DNA of 64,000 nucleotides from Paenirhizobium naphthalenivorans (lineage in GTDB: Bacteria > Pseudomonadota > Alphaproteobacteria > Rhizobiales > Rhizobiaceae), in assembly GCF_007992095.1 (NCBI RefSeq), contig NZ_BJZP01000005.1, positions 211,339 through 275,338 on the forward strand. The letters are read 5' to 3'. Within the stretch, counting starts at the first letter, position 1. Every line of letters starts with the position of its first letter. The position numbers and the translations under genes were made by a program. Below are positions 27,114 through 36,751 of the stretch, piece by piece. Under the pieces are notes generated by a model that was not told the origin of the DNA, made no database searches, and was given only the letters and a program-made list of their open reading frames with translations.

Positions 27114-28403
27114 ATGTCGAATACCGATGCTTTCTTTTCCCGTACGCTTGCCGACACCGATCCGGAAATTTTCGGCGCGATCGAGAAGGAACTGGGTCGT
27201 CAACGCCACGAGATCGAACTGATCGCCTCGGAAAACATCGTCTCTCGCGCCGTTCTCGAGGCGCAAGGCTCGATCATGACCAACAAATATGCCGAGGGCT
27301 ATCCGGGCAAGCGATATTACGGTGGTTGCCAGTACGTTGACATCGCAGAAGAATTGGCGATCGAGCGCGCCAAGAAGTTGTTCGGCGTGAACTTCGCCAA
27401 CGTTCAGCCGAATTCCGGTTCGCAGATGAACCAGGCCGTGTTCCTTGCGCTGCTGCAGCCGGGCGACACCTTCATGGGGCTCGACCTGAACTCCGGGGGG
27501 CATCTGACCCACGGTTCGCCGGTCAACATGTCCGGCAAGTGGTTCAACGTCGTGTCCTACGGTGTTCGCGAAGGCGACAACCTGCTCGACATGGATGCGG
27601 TCGCCGAATCGGCCCGCAAGCACAAGCCGAAGCTGATCATCGCTGGCGGTACCGCCTATTCCCGTATCTGGGACTGGAAGCGGTTCCGTGAGATCGCCGA
27701 CGAAGTCGGTGCTTACCTCATGGTCGACATGGCCCACATTGCCGGTCTCGTTGCCGGTAACCAGCATCCGTCGCCGTTCCCGCACTGCCACGTCGCCACC
27801 ACCACGACTCACAAGTCGCTGCGTGGTCCGCGCGGCGGCATGATCCTCACCAATGACGAGGCCCTGGCGAAGAAGTTCAATTCGGCCGTTTTCCCGGGTT
27901 TGCAGGGCGGCCCGCTGATGCACGTCATCGCCGCCAAGGCAGTGGCCCTCGGCGAAGCGTTGCAGCCGGAATTCCAGGATTACGCTGCCCAGGTCGTCAA
28001 GAACGCCAAGGCGCTTTCCGAGACCCTGGTTTCCGGCGGCCTCGACATCGTGTCGGGCGGTACTGACAACCATCTCATGCTGGTCGACCTGCGCAAGAAA
28101 AACGCCACCGGTAAGCGCGCGGAAGCCGCTCTCGGCCGCGCCTACGTCACCTGCAACAAGAACGGTATCCCCTTCGATCCGGAAAAGCCGTTCGTTACCT
28201 CTGGCGTCCGTCTCGGCACGCCGGCCGGCACGACCCGCGGCTTCAAGGAGGCCGAGTTCCGGGAAATCGGCAATCTGATTGTCGAGGTTCTTGACGGCCT
28301 GAAGGTCGCCAATTCCGACGAAGGCAATGCCGCCGTCGAGGCTGCGGTGCGCGAGAAGGTCGTGGCTCTGACCGGCCGCTTCCCGATGTACCCCTATATG
28401 TAA
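27114..28403 (+). CDS. glyA: Serine hydroxymethyltransferase
   Basis: This is a 429-residue PLP enzyme that interconverts serine and glycine and supplies methylene-tetrahydrofolate. The PLP lysine is K234 in [14 protein letters not shown], and [15 protein letters not shown] and [13 protein letters not shown] are the usual substrate loops. The ATG at 27114 has CAGGAG about 10 bases upstream. It leads a run of tightly spaced genes: nrdR, ribD, ribH and nusB. Confidence 0.96.
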   Translation: MSNTDAFFSRTLADTDPEIFGAIEKELGRQRHEIELIASENIVSRAVLEAQGSIMTNKYAEGYPGKRYYGGCQYVDIAEELAIERAKKLFGVNFANVQPNSGSQMNQAVFLALLQPGDTFMGLDLNSGGHLTHGSPVNMSGKWFNVVSYGVREGDNLLDMDAVAESARKHKPKLIIAGGTAYSRIWDWKRFREIADEVGAYLMVDMAHIAGLVAGNQHPSPFPHCHVATTTTHKSLRGPRGGMILTNDEALAKKFNSAVFPGLQGGPLMHVIAAKAVALGEALQPEFQDYAAQVVKNAKALSETLVSGGLDIVSGGTDNHLMLVDLRKKNATGKRAEAALGRAYVTCNKNGIPFDPEKPFVTSGVRLGTPAGTTRGFKEAEFREIGNLIVEVLDGLKVANSDEGNAAVEAAVREKVVALTGRFPMYPYM

Positions 28404-28412
28404 GGAAAGCGC

Positions 28413-28889
28413 ATGCGCTGCCCGTTCTGCGGTTCGGAAGACACCCAGGTCAAGGATTCGCGTCCGGCGGAGGATAATACCTCCATCCGCCGGCGGCGAA
28501 TTTGCCCGGATTGCGGAGGGCGTTTCACCACGTTCGAACGCGTGCAGCTGCGTGAGCTCATGGTCGTCAAGAAGACCGGACGTAAGGTCCTGTTTGACCG
28601 CAACAAGCTGGTGCGCTCGTTCCAGATCGCGCTCAGAAAGCGCCCGGTGGACAGCGAACGCATTGAGCGTGCCGTCTCCGGCATAGTCCGACGTTTGGAA
28701 AGCTCGGGTGAGTCGGAAATCTCCTCCGAGGCAATCGGCCTGCAGGTGCTTGAGGCATTGAAGAGTCTCGATGATGTCGGCTTCGTCCGCTACGCTTCCG
28801 TCTATCGAGACTTCTCCCATGCAGAGGATTTTGAGAACGTTATCGCCGAGATCAACGCCAAGATCTCTCGCGATAGCGGCATGGAATAG
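28413..28889 (+). CDS. nrdR: Transcriptional repressor NrdR
   Basis: This is a 158-residue repressor of ribonucleotide reductase genes. The zinc ribbon is complete (C3, C6, C31, C34), and the ATP-cone domain follows from about residue 49 ([20 protein letters not shown]). Length is standard. It lies 9 bases after glyA and 3 bases before ribD, the usual rhizobial arrangement. It binds NrdR boxes at nrd promoters, none of which is in this window as far as I can see. Confidence 0.95.
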   Translation: MRCPFCGSEDTQVKDSRPAEDNTSIRRRRICPDCGGRFTTFERVQLRELMVVKKTGRKVLFDRNKLVRSFQIALRKRPVDSERIERAVSGIVRRLESSGESEISSEAIGLQVLEALKSLDDVGFVRYASVYRDFSHAEDFENVIAEINAKISRDSGME

Positions 28890-28892
28890 GCC

Positions 28893-30020
28893 ATGTCGGG
28901 GGCGGCAGACGATGCGCGCTTCATGGCTGCTGCCATCGAACTGTCGCTGAAGCATCTGGGACAAACCTCCACCAATCCTTCCGTCGGCTGTTTGATTGTC
29001 AAGGACGGAGTGGTCGTCGGTCGCGGCGTGACTGCCAAGGGCGGGCGGCCACATGCCGAAGCGCTGGCGCTGAACGATGCGGGGGAAGCGGCGAGGGGGG
29101 CAACGGCTTATGTCACCCTCGAGCCCTGTTCCCATCACGGCAAAACCCCGCCTTGCGCCAATGCACTGGTAGCGGCGGGGATCGCCCGTGTTGTTGTTGC
29201 CGTGACCGATCCAGATGAGCGCGTATCCGGCCGGGGGCTGAAAATCCTGCGCGACGCCGGGATCGAGGTGACGAGCAGCGTGCTGGAGGAGGAGGGCCGG
29301 TGCGCACTTGCTGGCTACCTTACGCGTCAGACGAAGGGCCGGCCGTATGTGATTCTGAAACTTGCCGTTTCTGCCGATGGCATGATCGGTCGAAGGGGAG
29401 AGGGGCAGGTTGCGATCACCGGCCCAATGGCCCGCAACCAGGTGCAGCTTCTGAGGTCAGTGACGGATGCGATCCTTGTCGGTGTTGGCACTGCAATGGT
29501 CGATGATCCAGAACTGACGGTGCGTCTTGAGGGGCTGGAGGATCGGTCGCCGATCCGCATCGTCCTCGACCGGCGCCTCGAGCTGCCGATCGGTTCAAAG
29601 CTTGCCAGGACGGCGCGGGAGGTCCCGGTGATTGTCGTATGCGGTGCGTTAGCGCCAGTCCCGGAAGACAGGGTTTCCGAAGCGGCTGGGCCAGACAATC
29701 GCGCCGCGCGCAAGGCCGCGCTCGAGGCTATGGGTGTTGAGGTGCTCGAAGCCCCGGATCTTGATTGCCTATTGCTGGGCTTGGCCAGTCGCGGGATTTC
29801 CTCCCTGCTCGTCGAGGGAGGTGCGCGCGTCGCAGCAGATTTCCTCGCGGCCGATCTGGTCGATGAGATCGACCTCTATCAGGGTGACGTCTCGGTGGGC
29901 CCTGATGGCATAGCCTCGCCCGTGACTCGCGAAACCATTCCGCAAACTTTCCGCCCCTTGCGCTCTCAGCACCTGGGATCCGACCGCCTCGATATTTTCG
30001 AGCGGGTACGTAAGGACTGA
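28893..30020 (+). CDS. ribD: Bifunctional riboflavin biosynthesis deaminase/reductase RibD
   Basis: This 375-residue enzyme carries out two middle steps of riboflavin synthesis. The N-terminal zinc deaminase has H54-A55-E56, C79 and C88 ([10 protein letters not shown]). The C-terminal DHFR-like reductase starts near residue 150 ([16 protein letters not shown]) and ends with [15 protein letters not shown]. It overlaps nothing and starts 3 bases after nrdR. In related genomes ribE would follow directly; here it does not. Confidence 0.95.
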   Translation: MSGAADDARFMAAAIELSLKHLGQTSTNPSVGCLIVKDGVVVGRGVTAKGGRPHAEALALNDAGEAARGATAYVTLEPCSHHGKTPPCANALVAAGIARVVVAVTDPDERVSGRGLKILRDAGIEVTSSVLEEEGRCALAGYLTRQTKGRPYVILKLAVSADGMIGRRGEGQVAITGPMARNQVQLLRSVTDAILVGVGTAMVDDPELTVRLEGLEDRSPIRIVLDRRLELPIGSKLARTAREVPVIVVCGALAPVPEDRVSEAAGPDNRAARKAALEAMGVEVLEAPDLDCLLLGLASRGISSLLVEGGARVAADFLAADLVDEIDLYQGDVSVGPDGIASPVTRETIPQTFRPLRSQHLGSDRLDIFERVRKD

Positions 30021-30208
30021 CGGAAAAGGTCCGGCTGCTGTCTCAGCCGTATCCGTTGCTATGGTCGGCCGGCGTGCGCGAATTTGCCCGGCTGGAAGTG
30101 CCAATAGGCGGATATGCGGAAAAACACTTGCCAAGCCCGGTGCGCCGTGGTTTGACCGCCGTCTGTCCGGCTTTGCGCCGTATTCTCCTGAAAACCGGGG
30201 TTCCGATC

Positions 30209-30667
30209 ATGTCGAAGAAGAAATCTGCACCGCATCTCCTGATCGTTGAGGCACGCTTCTATGACGACATGGCCGATGCCCTGTTGGACGGGGCCAAGAC
30301 GGCTCTCGATGAAGCGGGGGCCACCTACGACATCGTCACCGTTCCCGGTGCGCTGGAAATTCCGCCGGCCATCTCGATGGCGCTCGACGCTGCCGACGAG
30401 GAAGGCGTCGAGTATGACGGTTTCGTCGCACTCGGCATGGTGATCCGTGGCGAAACCTATCATTTCGAAATTGTCTCGAACGAATCCTGCCGCGCGCTGA
30501 TGGATCTCGCCGTTTCCGAATCGCTCGCGATCGGCAATGGCATTCTGACTGTCGAAAACGAGGCGCAGGCCTGGGCGCGCGCGCAGCGTTCGGACAAGGA
30601 CAAGGGCGGTTTTGCGGCTCGCGCCGCATTGGCGATGATCGCGCTCAAGAAGAAACTGGGTAACTGA
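30209..30667 (+). CDS. ribH: 6,7-dimethyl-8-ribityllumazine synthase
   Basis: This is a 152-residue lumazine synthase that forms the direct precursor of riboflavin. The catalytic H85 lies in [10 protein letters not shown], and [11 protein letters not shown] is the usual loop. The ATG at 30209 gives a normal length; an upstream in-frame start at 30056 would add 51 residues without similarity. It lies 188 bases after ribD and 6 bases before nusB. The long gap before it is where ribE would normally be. Confidence 0.93.
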   Translation: MSKKKSAPHLLIVEARFYDDMADALLDGAKTALDEAGATYDIVTVPGALEIPPAISMALDAADEEGVEYDGFVALGMVIRGETYHFEIVSNESCRALMDLAVSESLAIGNGILTVENEAQAWARAQRSDKDKGGFAARAALAMIALKKKLGN

Positions 30668-30673
30668 ACGAAC

Positions 30674-31153
30674 ATGTCGACGGAAGACAAACAGCCGATC
30701 AAGACCGCCAATCAGCGCGGCGCGGCGCGTCTCGCTGCGGTGCAGGCGCTTTATCAGATGGATATTGGCGGCACTGGTGTGCTGGAAGTGGTCAGCGAAT
30801 ACGAGACCCATCGCCTCGGGCAGGAAGTCGACGGCGAGACCTATTTGAAGGCGGACGCCTCGTGGTTTCGCTCGATTGTTGCCGGCGTCGTTCGCGATCA
30901 GAAGGCGATCGACCCGATGATCGCCGGCGTACTGCAGGACGATTGGGCGCTGTCGCGCATCGACAGCACGGTGCGGGCCATTCTGCGCGCCGGCACGTTT
31001 GAACTGCTCGAGCGCAAGGATGTGCCCGTTCCGGTCATCGTCACGGAATATGTCGAGATCGCCCGCGCCTTCTTCGAGGACGAGGAGCCGAAGCTCGTCA
31101 ACGCCGTGCTCGACCGGATCGCCAAGCAGGTCCGCAGCCCCGCCAAGAAGTAA
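30674..31153 (+). CDS. nusB: Transcription antitermination factor NusB
   Basis: This is a 159-residue helical RNA-binding protein that joins NusE on boxA in rRNA operons. Recognised by [17 protein letters not shown] near the start, by [24 protein letters not shown] and by FVNAVLD-like [18 protein letters not shown]. It closes the glyA-to-nusB run; the MFS gene starts 16 bases later and may be in the same transcript. Confidence 0.94.
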   Translation: MSTEDKQPIKTANQRGAARLAAVQALYQMDIGGTGVLEVVSEYETHRLGQEVDGETYLKADASWFRSIVAGVVRDQKAIDPMIAGVLQDDWALSRIDSTVRAILRAGTFELLERKDVPVPVIVTEYVEIARAFFEDEEPKLVNAVLDRIAKQVRSPAKK

Positions 31154-31169
31154 TCTCAAGGAACAGGAC

Positions 31170-32396
31170 ATGGCCGCTCACGAGTCGCAAGGGTTGGACG
31201 GCCAGCTGCGCGCTGCCAAGCGCAACGTGTCGATCCTCACTGTCGCGCAGTCGATCCTCGGGTCGGCGGCTCCCTTGAGTTTTTCGGTCGGCGGCCTGGC
31301 CGGATTTCAACTGCTCGGCGCCGACAAGTCGCTGGCGACCGCACCGCTTACCGGTTTCAATGTCGGTGTGGCACTGGGTGCCATCGTGGTCGCGGCGGCA
31401 TCGCGTTTCCTTGGCCGTCGCGAGAGCTTCATGGTCGGTGCGCTGATGGGCGCGATCGGCGGAAGTGTTGCGGCGCTGGCGCTGTTCCGCTCCGAGTTCT
31501 GGCTGTTTGCTTTTGGTCTTCTGTTGATCGGTCTCTCAGGCGGCTTTACCCAGAAGATTCGTTTCGCCGCCGCCGATGCCTCGCCGACCTTCTTCAAGGG
31601 CAAGGCGATTTCCTGGATCCTCGCCGGCGGCATCGTTTCGGCCATCGTCGGTCCGCAGCTGGCGATCTGGCTCAAGGATTGGATGGCGCCGGTAACCTTC
31701 GCCGGCGCCTTCATGGGCCTGGTTCCGCTTATGCTTCTTGCCATCGTCGTGCTCGCCTTCCTCAGGCTGCCCGATACCTCGTCCAAGGCAGCTGGCGGCG
31801 AACCGGCACGGCCGCTGCGCGAAATCGTGGTGACGCAGCGCTTCATCACCGGCATGATATGCGGCATTAGCTCCTACGCCCTGATGACCTTCATGATGAC
31901 GGGCGCGCCGCTTGCCATGGTCGTCGGCTGCGGTTTCTCCTCTGATCTTGCCACGCTCGGCATCCAGTGGCACGTCATCGCCATGTTCGCGCCAAGCTTC
32001 TTCACCGGCATGCTGATCTCCCGCTTCGGTACGGAGAAGGTTGTCGCAACAGGCTTGATCATCCTGATGGGCTGCGCGATCGTCGCCCATATGGGCGTTG
32101 ATTTGTGGAACTTCTGGCTTGCCCTCGTCCTGCTTGGCATCGGCTGGAACTTCGGCTTTATCGGGGCGACGGCGATCGTCGCCTCAAGCTACCGCCCGCA
32201 AGAGGCAGACAAGGTCCAGGGCTTCCACGACATTGTGCTGTTCGGCACCGTGGCGCTGTCGTCCTTCTCGTCCGGCAAGGTCTTCTCCGCTTTCGGCTGG
32301 TCGGTGATGAACCTCGTCATATGGCCCGTGGCCATCGTCTGTCTGATCCTGGTAGTCCTGCAAATGCGCGCCGCCGCCCGCAATGGTCGCGTCTGA
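31170..32396 (+). CDS. MFS transporter
   Basis: This is a 408-residue major facilitator with about 12 hydrophobic segments, and FLGRRESFMVGALMG in the helix 2-3 loop. The start at 31170 follows AAGGAACAGGAC, a good ribosome site, 16 bases after nusB. The substrate is not identifiable. A helix-breaking middle loop (DTSSKAAGGEPARPLREIV) divides the halves. The gene ends 4 bases before the structured hppA leader. Confidence 0.85.
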   Translation: MAAHESQGLDGQLRAAKRNVSILTVAQSILGSAAPLSFSVGGLAGFQLLGADKSLATAPLTGFNVGVALGAIVVAAASRFLGRRESFMVGALMGAIGGSVAALALFRSEFWLFAFGLLLIGLSGGFTQKIRFAAADASPTFFKGKAISWILAGGIVSAIVGPQLAIWLKDWMAPVTFAGAFMGLVPLMLLAIVVLAFLRLPDTSSKAAGGEPARPLREIVVTQRFITGMICGISSYALMTFMMTGAPLAMVVGCGFSSDLATLGIQWHVIAMFAPSFFTGMLISRFGTEKVVATGLIILMGCAIVAHMGVDLWNFWLALVLLGIGWNFGFIGATAIVASSYRPQEADKVQGFHDIVLFGTVALSSFSSGKVFSAFGWSVMNLVIWPVAIVCLILVVLQMRAAARNGRV

Positions 32397-32399
32397 TCG

Positions 32400-32545
32400 C
32401 CGCGGGCTGTGACCCCACCGGGGGTTGACGTTAAGGAAACCGCAACGCAATCTCACCGCAAGTCCGGAGACCTCTGGAGGAGGGGCCAGACCGGACGTCA
32501 CCGCCCGCGGGAAGTGAGGCGCGGGCAATACGGGAGGTATTGCGA
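32400..32545 (+). ncRNA. Structured 5' leader of hppA, candidate cis-regulatory RNA
   Basis: Three nested or tandem stems can be drawn. The outer stem pairs 32400-32413 with 32497-32510 (13 of 14 pairs). Inside it a hairpin pairs GTCCGG (32462-32467) with CCGGAC (32491-32496) and TCTGG (32473-32477) with CCAGA (32486-32490), with the loop AGGAGGGG. A third hairpin, GCAATAC/GTATTGC (32525-32543), shows the real Shine-Dalgarno GGGAG in its loop, 2 bases before the ATG. A TTGACG at 32425 could be an internal -35 box, which would then exclude the outer stem. I know no named family that matches. Confidence 0.5.
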
Positions 32546-34684
32546 ATGACAGTGCTTTTAGGCGTCATATTCTGCGGTTTGCTTTCGGTGGCTTATGCGG
32601 TCTGGGCGACGCGCTCGGTTCTGGCCGCCGATCAGGGCAATGCCCGCATGCAAGAAATTGCCGGTTATATTCGTGAAGGTGCCCAAGCCTATCTCGCGCG
32701 CCAATACCTCACCATTGCCCTTGTCGGCGTCGTTGTGTTCATCGCTGCCTGGCTATTGTTGTCCGTCACCGCTGCTATCGGCTTCCTGATCGGCGCGGTC
32801 CTGTCCGGCGCCGCCGGCTTCATCGGCATGCACGTCTCGGTTCGCGCCAATGTCCGCACGGCCCAGGCTTCGTCCCAGAGCCTTGCCGCCGGCCTGGACA
32901 TCGCCTTCAAGTCCGGCGCGATTACCGGCATGCTGGTGGCCGGTCTCGCCCTTCTGGGGGTGTCAGTCTATTTCTATGTCCTGACAGTTGTGCTGGGTCA
33001 TGAGGGCGGTTCGCGCGAAGTGATTGATGCGCTTGTCTCGCTCGGCTTCGGCGCTTCGCTGATCTCGATCTTCGCCCGTCTCGGCGGCGGCATCTTCACC
33101 AAGGGGGCGGACGTCGGCGGTGACCTCGTCGGCAAGGTCGAGGCCGGCATTCCGGAGGATGATCCGCGCAACCCGGCGACCATTGCCGACAATGTCGGCG
33201 ACAATGTCGGCGACTGCGCCGGCATGGCCGCCGATCTGTTCGAGACCTATGCGGTCTCGGTCGTCGCTACCATGGTGCTCGCCGCAATCTTCTTTGCCGG
33301 TTCCGCTGTTCTGGACGTCGCGATGATCTATCCGCTCGCCATTTGCGCGGCGTGCATCATCACCTCGATCATCGGCACCTTCTTCGTCAAGCTCGGCACG
33401 AACGGCTCGATCATGGGCGCCCTCTACAAGGGCCTGATCGTCACCGGAGGGCTTTCGATCCTCGGCCTCGGAGCCGCGACCTCGCTGACCATCGGTTGGG
33501 GTTCGATCGGCAATGTCGCAGGCATGGACATCACCGGCTGGAACCTGTTCATCTGTGGCATTCTCGGCCTTGTGGTCACCGCACTGATCGTTGTCATCAC
33601 CGAATACTACACCGGCAGCAATAAGCGGCCGGTCATCTCGATCGCCCAGGCTTCGGTCACCGGCCATGGCACCAATGTCATCCAGGGGCTTGCCGTCTCG
33701 CTGGAATCCACGGCGCTCCCGGCGATCGTCATCGTCGGCGGCATCATCTCCACTTATCAGCTGGCCGGTTTGTTCGGCACGGCGATCGCCGTGACAACCA
33801 TGCTTGGCTTGGCCGGCATGATCGTCGCACTCGACGCCTTCGGACCTGTCACCGACAATGCCGGCGGTATTGCGGAAATGGCCGGTCTGCCACCGGAGGT
33901 TCGCAAGTCGACCGATGCGCTCGATGCGGTCGGCAACACGACCAAGGCCGTGACCAAGGGGTATGCGATTGGCTCCGCTGGTCTCGGCGCCCTAGTGCTG
34001 TTCGCGGCTTATTCGAACGATCTCGCCTATTTTGCCGCCAATGGCGAGACGTATCCATACTTCGCGAACATGGGCGATATTTCGTTCAGCCTCTCCAACC
34101 CCTATGTTGTCGCCGGCCTGATCTTCGGGGGGCTTATCCCCTATCTGTTCGGCGGCATCGCCATGACTGCGGTGGGACGTGCGGCTGGCTCGATCGTTGA
34201 AGAGGTTCGCCGCCAATTCCGGGAAAACCCGGGCATCATGCTCGGCACGGTCAAGCCGGATTACGGCCGCGCGGTCGACATGCTGACCAAGGCTGCGATC
34301 CGGGAGATGATCATTCCCTCGCTGCTGCCGGTGCTCGCCCCGCTGGTCGTCTATTTCGGTGTGCTGCTGATCTCTGGCTCCAAGGCCTCGGCCTTTGCCG
34401 CGCTTGGCGCCTCTCTGCTCGGCGTTATCGTCAATGGCCTGTTCGTGGCGATCTCGATGACCTCCGGCGGCGGTGCCTGGGACAATGCCAAGAAGAGCTT
34501 CGAGGATGGCTTCATCGACAAGGATGGCGTCAAGCATCTCAAGGGCTCTGAAGCGCACAAGGCCTCAGTCACTGGCGATACGGTTGGCGACCCTTACAAG
34601 GATACGGCGGGACCGGCGGTCAATCCGGCGATCAAGATCACCAACATTGTTGCCTTGCTGCTGCTTGCCGTTCTCGCCGGGTAG
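32546..34684 (+). CDS. hppA: Proton-translocating membrane pyrophosphatase, K+-independent type
   Basis: This is a 712-residue inner-membrane pump that uses pyrophosphate hydrolysis to move H+. About 16 hydrophobic segments are present. The substrate site is complete ([18 protein letters not shown], then [19 protein letters not shown]). The K+ switch reads [10 protein letters not shown] with K467 and T470, the K+-independent type (K+-dependent enzymes have alanines). The ATG at 32546 is placed 8 bases after GGGAGG; TTG 32540 is too close to it. A good terminator follows. Confidence 0.95.
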   Translation: MTVLLGVIFCGLLSVAYAVWATRSVLAADQGNARMQEIAGYIREGAQAYLARQYLTIALVGVVVFIAAWLLLSVTAAIGFLIGAVLSGAAGFIGMHVSVRANVRTAQASSQSLAAGLDIAFKSGAITGMLVAGLALLGVSVYFYVLTVVLGHEGGSREVIDALVSLGFGASLISIFARLGGGIFTKGADVGGDLVGKVEAGIPEDDPRNPATIADNVGDNVGDCAGMAADLFETYAVSVVATMVLAAIFFAGSAVLDVAMIYPLAICAACIITSIIGTFFVKLGTNGSIMGALYKGLIVTGGLSILGLGAATSLTIGWGSIGNVAGMDITGWNLFICGILGLVVTALIVVITEYYTGSNKRPVISIAQASVTGHGTNVIQGLAVSLESTALPAIVIVGGIISTYQLAGLFGTAIAVTTMLGLAGMIVALDAFGPVTDNAGGIAEMAGLPPEVRKSTDALDAVGNTTKAVTKGYAIGSAGLGALVLFAAYSNDLAYFAANGETYPYFANMGDISFSLSNPYVVAGLIFGGLIPYLFGGIAMTAVGRAAGSIVEEVRRQFRENPGIMLGTVKPDYGRAVDMLTKAAIREMIIPSLLPVLAPLVVYFGVLLISGSKASAFAALGASLLGVIVNGLFVAISMTSGGGAWDNAKKSFEDGFIDKDGVKHLKGSEAHKASVTGDTVGDPYKDTAGPAVNPAIKITNIVALLLLAVLAG

Positions 34685-34713
34685 CGGTTGGAGCCGCGGA
34701 GAACGCAAAAAAG

Positions 34714-34746
34714 AAAACCGCGGAAGGCGACTTCCGCGGTTTTGCT
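34714..34746. terminator. Bidirectional terminator of hppA and bamE
   Basis: A 12-bp perfect stem (AAACCGCGGAAG 34715-34726 / CTTCCGCGGTTT 34731-34742, 4-base loop) is flanked by A's upstream and TTTGCTTTTG downstream. It lies between two convergent genes. Confidence 0.88.
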
Positions 34747-34788
34747 TTTGAAGGATAGGAAGCCCGACTGGGGCTTCCGGAGCGGCGG

Positions 34789-35271
34789 TCAGCCGCCGAG
34801 CATGTTCTTGATGCTGTTGGCCGCGCCGCCGCCACCGGACAGGATCTGCTGCAGGAAGGTCAGATCCTTGCCGCCCGTCGGGGTCGTGCGCGAGATCATG
34901 TCGAAGACCTTGCCGTCCTTCATCGTGTAGTTGGCGCGCTGCGCAACCACGCCCTGCTTGTCGAAATAGATCGCCAGGACCTGCTGTTCGACCAGCTTCT
35001 GTTTCATGAAGGCGACCGAACGCGTCCGTGTCTGGGAAATATAGTAGAAGACCTCGCCGTCGAACGTGGCCGTGGTAGAGGGCGTGCCGAGCGACAGCAA
35101 TACCTGTTCACGGCTGGAGCCGACTGGCACGAGCTCAAGCGCGTCCTTATCGACCACATAGCCGTTATGGAACACTTCGGACGTGGTGCAGCCGGAAAGA
35201 CTGGCGACCGAAAGGGCGAGGGCGAGGGCCGTGCAGCCGAGAACTTTTCTGTTCGATCCGAGATACCGCAT
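34789..35271 (-). CDS. bamE: Outer-membrane assembly lipoprotein BamE/OmlA
   Basis: This is a 160-residue lipoprotein with the lipobox SLSGC (C28 after a hydrophobic leader), placing it on the outer membrane with the BAM complex. The SmpA/OmlA domain follows (VGSSREQVLLSLGTPSTTAT, then YYISQTRTRSVAF). I start at 35271 because this gives a correct lipoprotein leader; longer readings run into the promoter region. It ends at the shared terminator. In related genomes it is also called omlA. Confidence 0.87.
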   Translation of the reverse strand: MRYLGSNRKVLGCTALALALSVASLSGCTTSEVFHNGYVVDKDALELVPVGSSREQVLLSLGTPSTTATFDGEVFYYISQTRTRSVAFMKQKLVEQQVLAIYFDKQGVVAQRANYTMKDGKVFDMISRTTPTGGKDLTFLQQILSGGGGAANSIKNMLGG

Positions 35272-35549
35272 TTCCAACGACACGTCTCCAATGACTCTAA
35301 TCGACCGCCCGGAGGGCGCGGCCACCAACCTGATGCGCATACCATTGTGGCGTTTCCGGGGACGGAGCTTCGACCGCATCACCCTTCTCTCGGGCGGGTC
35401 GGAAACTCACCGGCGACGGCCCGGAGGTTCGGACCGGGCGGCAAAACGGCATTGCAATTCACGTCTGCTTCGGTAAACCAGCTTTCGCAATCATGCAACA
35501 CGACCCGGAGCGGGCGAGCCTGTTCCTTGGGTTCTTTTTGGTAAAATGA

Positions 35550-36095
35550 ATGCTATTCGGATTCTTCCGGCAAAAAAAACATAATCGGATTATCGTCGAG
35601 CGCCAGTATGCGGCCTTGACTGCTGCGGCCCGTACGCCCGTGTTCTACGCCGAACTCGCCGTTCCTGACACGGTCATGGGCCGTTTCGAAATGCTGTCGC
35701 TCGTGCTGATCCTCTACTTCCGACGGACCCGGCAATCGGCGCGAAGCGGTCAGGAGATCGCGCAGGAGATCGTCGATGCCTTCTTCGAGGACGTCGACCA
35801 CTCCATCCGTGAGCTGGGGATCGGTGATCAGGGCGTGCCGAAGCGCATGAAAAAACTGGCCGGGATGTTTTATGGTCGGCTGGAATCCTATTCGGTGGCG
35901 CTTGATAAAGATGATCGCGTGCTGTTGGCGTCCGCCCTGCGGCGCAATATATATCCGGAAACGGGTGAGGAAGCGCCAGAGATGGAAGGTCTCGCCGGAT
36001 GGATGGTGGACGCCGAGCGCAAGCTCAGCGCCGTTGACGAGGAGGTCGTCGTAACCGGCAATGTCCGTATCGCCCCTCCCGGAGGTTCGCTCTAG
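35550..36095 (+). CDS. Ubiquinol-cytochrome c chaperone family protein (CBP3/UQCC1-like)
   Basis: This is a 181-residue protein of the family of Cbp3, an assembly factor for cytochrome b of complex III. Marks of the family are LYFRRTRQSARSGQEIAQEIVDAFFEDVD and IRELGIGDQGVPKRMKKLAGMFYGRL. No signal or membrane segment is seen, so it acts from the cytoplasm. The ATG at 35550 is 3' of a T-rich stretch (the earlier ATG at 35546 is out of frame). It is followed by the DUF177 gene after 1 base. Confidence 0.85.
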   Translation: MLFGFFRQKKHNRIIVERQYAALTAAARTPVFYAELAVPDTVMGRFEMLSLVLILYFRRTRQSARSGQEIAQEIVDAFFEDVDHSIRELGIGDQGVPKRMKKLAGMFYGRLESYSVALDKDDRVLLASALRRNIYPETGEEAPEMEGLAGWMVDAERKLSAVDEEVVVTGNVRIAPPGGSL

Positions 36096-36096
36096 A

Positions 36097-36660
36097 ATGA
36101 GTTCGCGTAAAAATAATGTCGGTGGTCCGGCTTTTTCCTATCTGGTAAAGGTCGGCCACGTGTCGGCCAATCCGGTCCAGGTCCATGTCGAAGCGGATGA
36201 GCGCGAATGCGCTGCGCTCGCCGAGCTGTGGCAGGTGGAGGCAGTCAACCGGCTTTCCGCCGATCTGCAGATCAACCGGTGGAAGAGGGACGGCATCCGC
36301 ATCAAAGGACGGGTCGACGGTGAAATCGTGCAGGCATGCGTGGTAACGCTCGAGCCTGTGGTCGGACAGATCTCGCAGGAGATCGATCAGATTTTCGTAC
36401 CCGAAGGCTCCAAGCTCGCGCGTATCGTCACCGATGAGGCGGGTGAAATGGTGCTTGATCCGGAAGGGCCGGATCTTCCGGAAACCTTCGTTGGAGATAC
36501 GATCGACGCGGGTGCGGTCGTGGCTGAGTTCGCCGCGCTCAATATCGATCCCTATCCGAAGAAGCCCGGAGTTGAGTTTTCCGGCCATATCGAGAGCGGC
36601 GAAGACGATGATCGTCGTCCGTCCCCTTTTGCCGCGCTGAAGGACTGGAAAAAGGACTGA
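36097..36660 (+). CDS. DUF177 (YceD) family protein
   Basis: This is a 187-residue protein of the YceD/DUF177 family, linked to 23S rRNA or ribosome maturation in other bacteria. A core motif is CVVTLEPVVGQISQEIDQIF, followed by an acidic region (EDDDRR) near the end. The ATG at 36097 lies 1 base after the chaperone stop, with GGAGG about 11 bases before. In many bacteria rpmF follows it; here plsX follows, as usual in rhizobia. Confidence 0.85.
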   Translation: MSSRKNNVGGPAFSYLVKVGHVSANPVQVHVEADERECAALAELWQVEAVNRLSADLQINRWKRDGIRIKGRVDGEIVQACVVTLEPVVGQISQEIDQIFVPEGSKLARIVTDEAGEMVLDPEGPDLPETFVGDTIDAGAVVAEFAALNIDPYPKKPGVEFSGHIESGEDDDRRPSPFAALKDWKKD

Positions 36661-36751
36661 CCGCGGCCAGGGCATCGGCGAATTGGGTTGTACGGCACGG
36701 TGAAAACGGTATTTTGGCCGAAATTTCGCCCGGCAGAAGGATCAGGCTTAG

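Noticed and set aside
27090..29138. 682-residue open frame antisense to glyA, nrdR and ribD
   Set aside because: It covers three certain genes on the other strand, has no signal or domain, and is a codon-bias shadow.
30056..30208. Remnant of riboflavin synthase in the ribD-ribH gap
   Set aside because: All three forward frames were read and none gives lumazine-binding-domain residues.
32400..32545. Fluoride (crcB) or glycine riboswitch before hppA or glyA
   Set aside because: The conserved cores of those riboswitches are not present; the hppA leader pairs in a different way.
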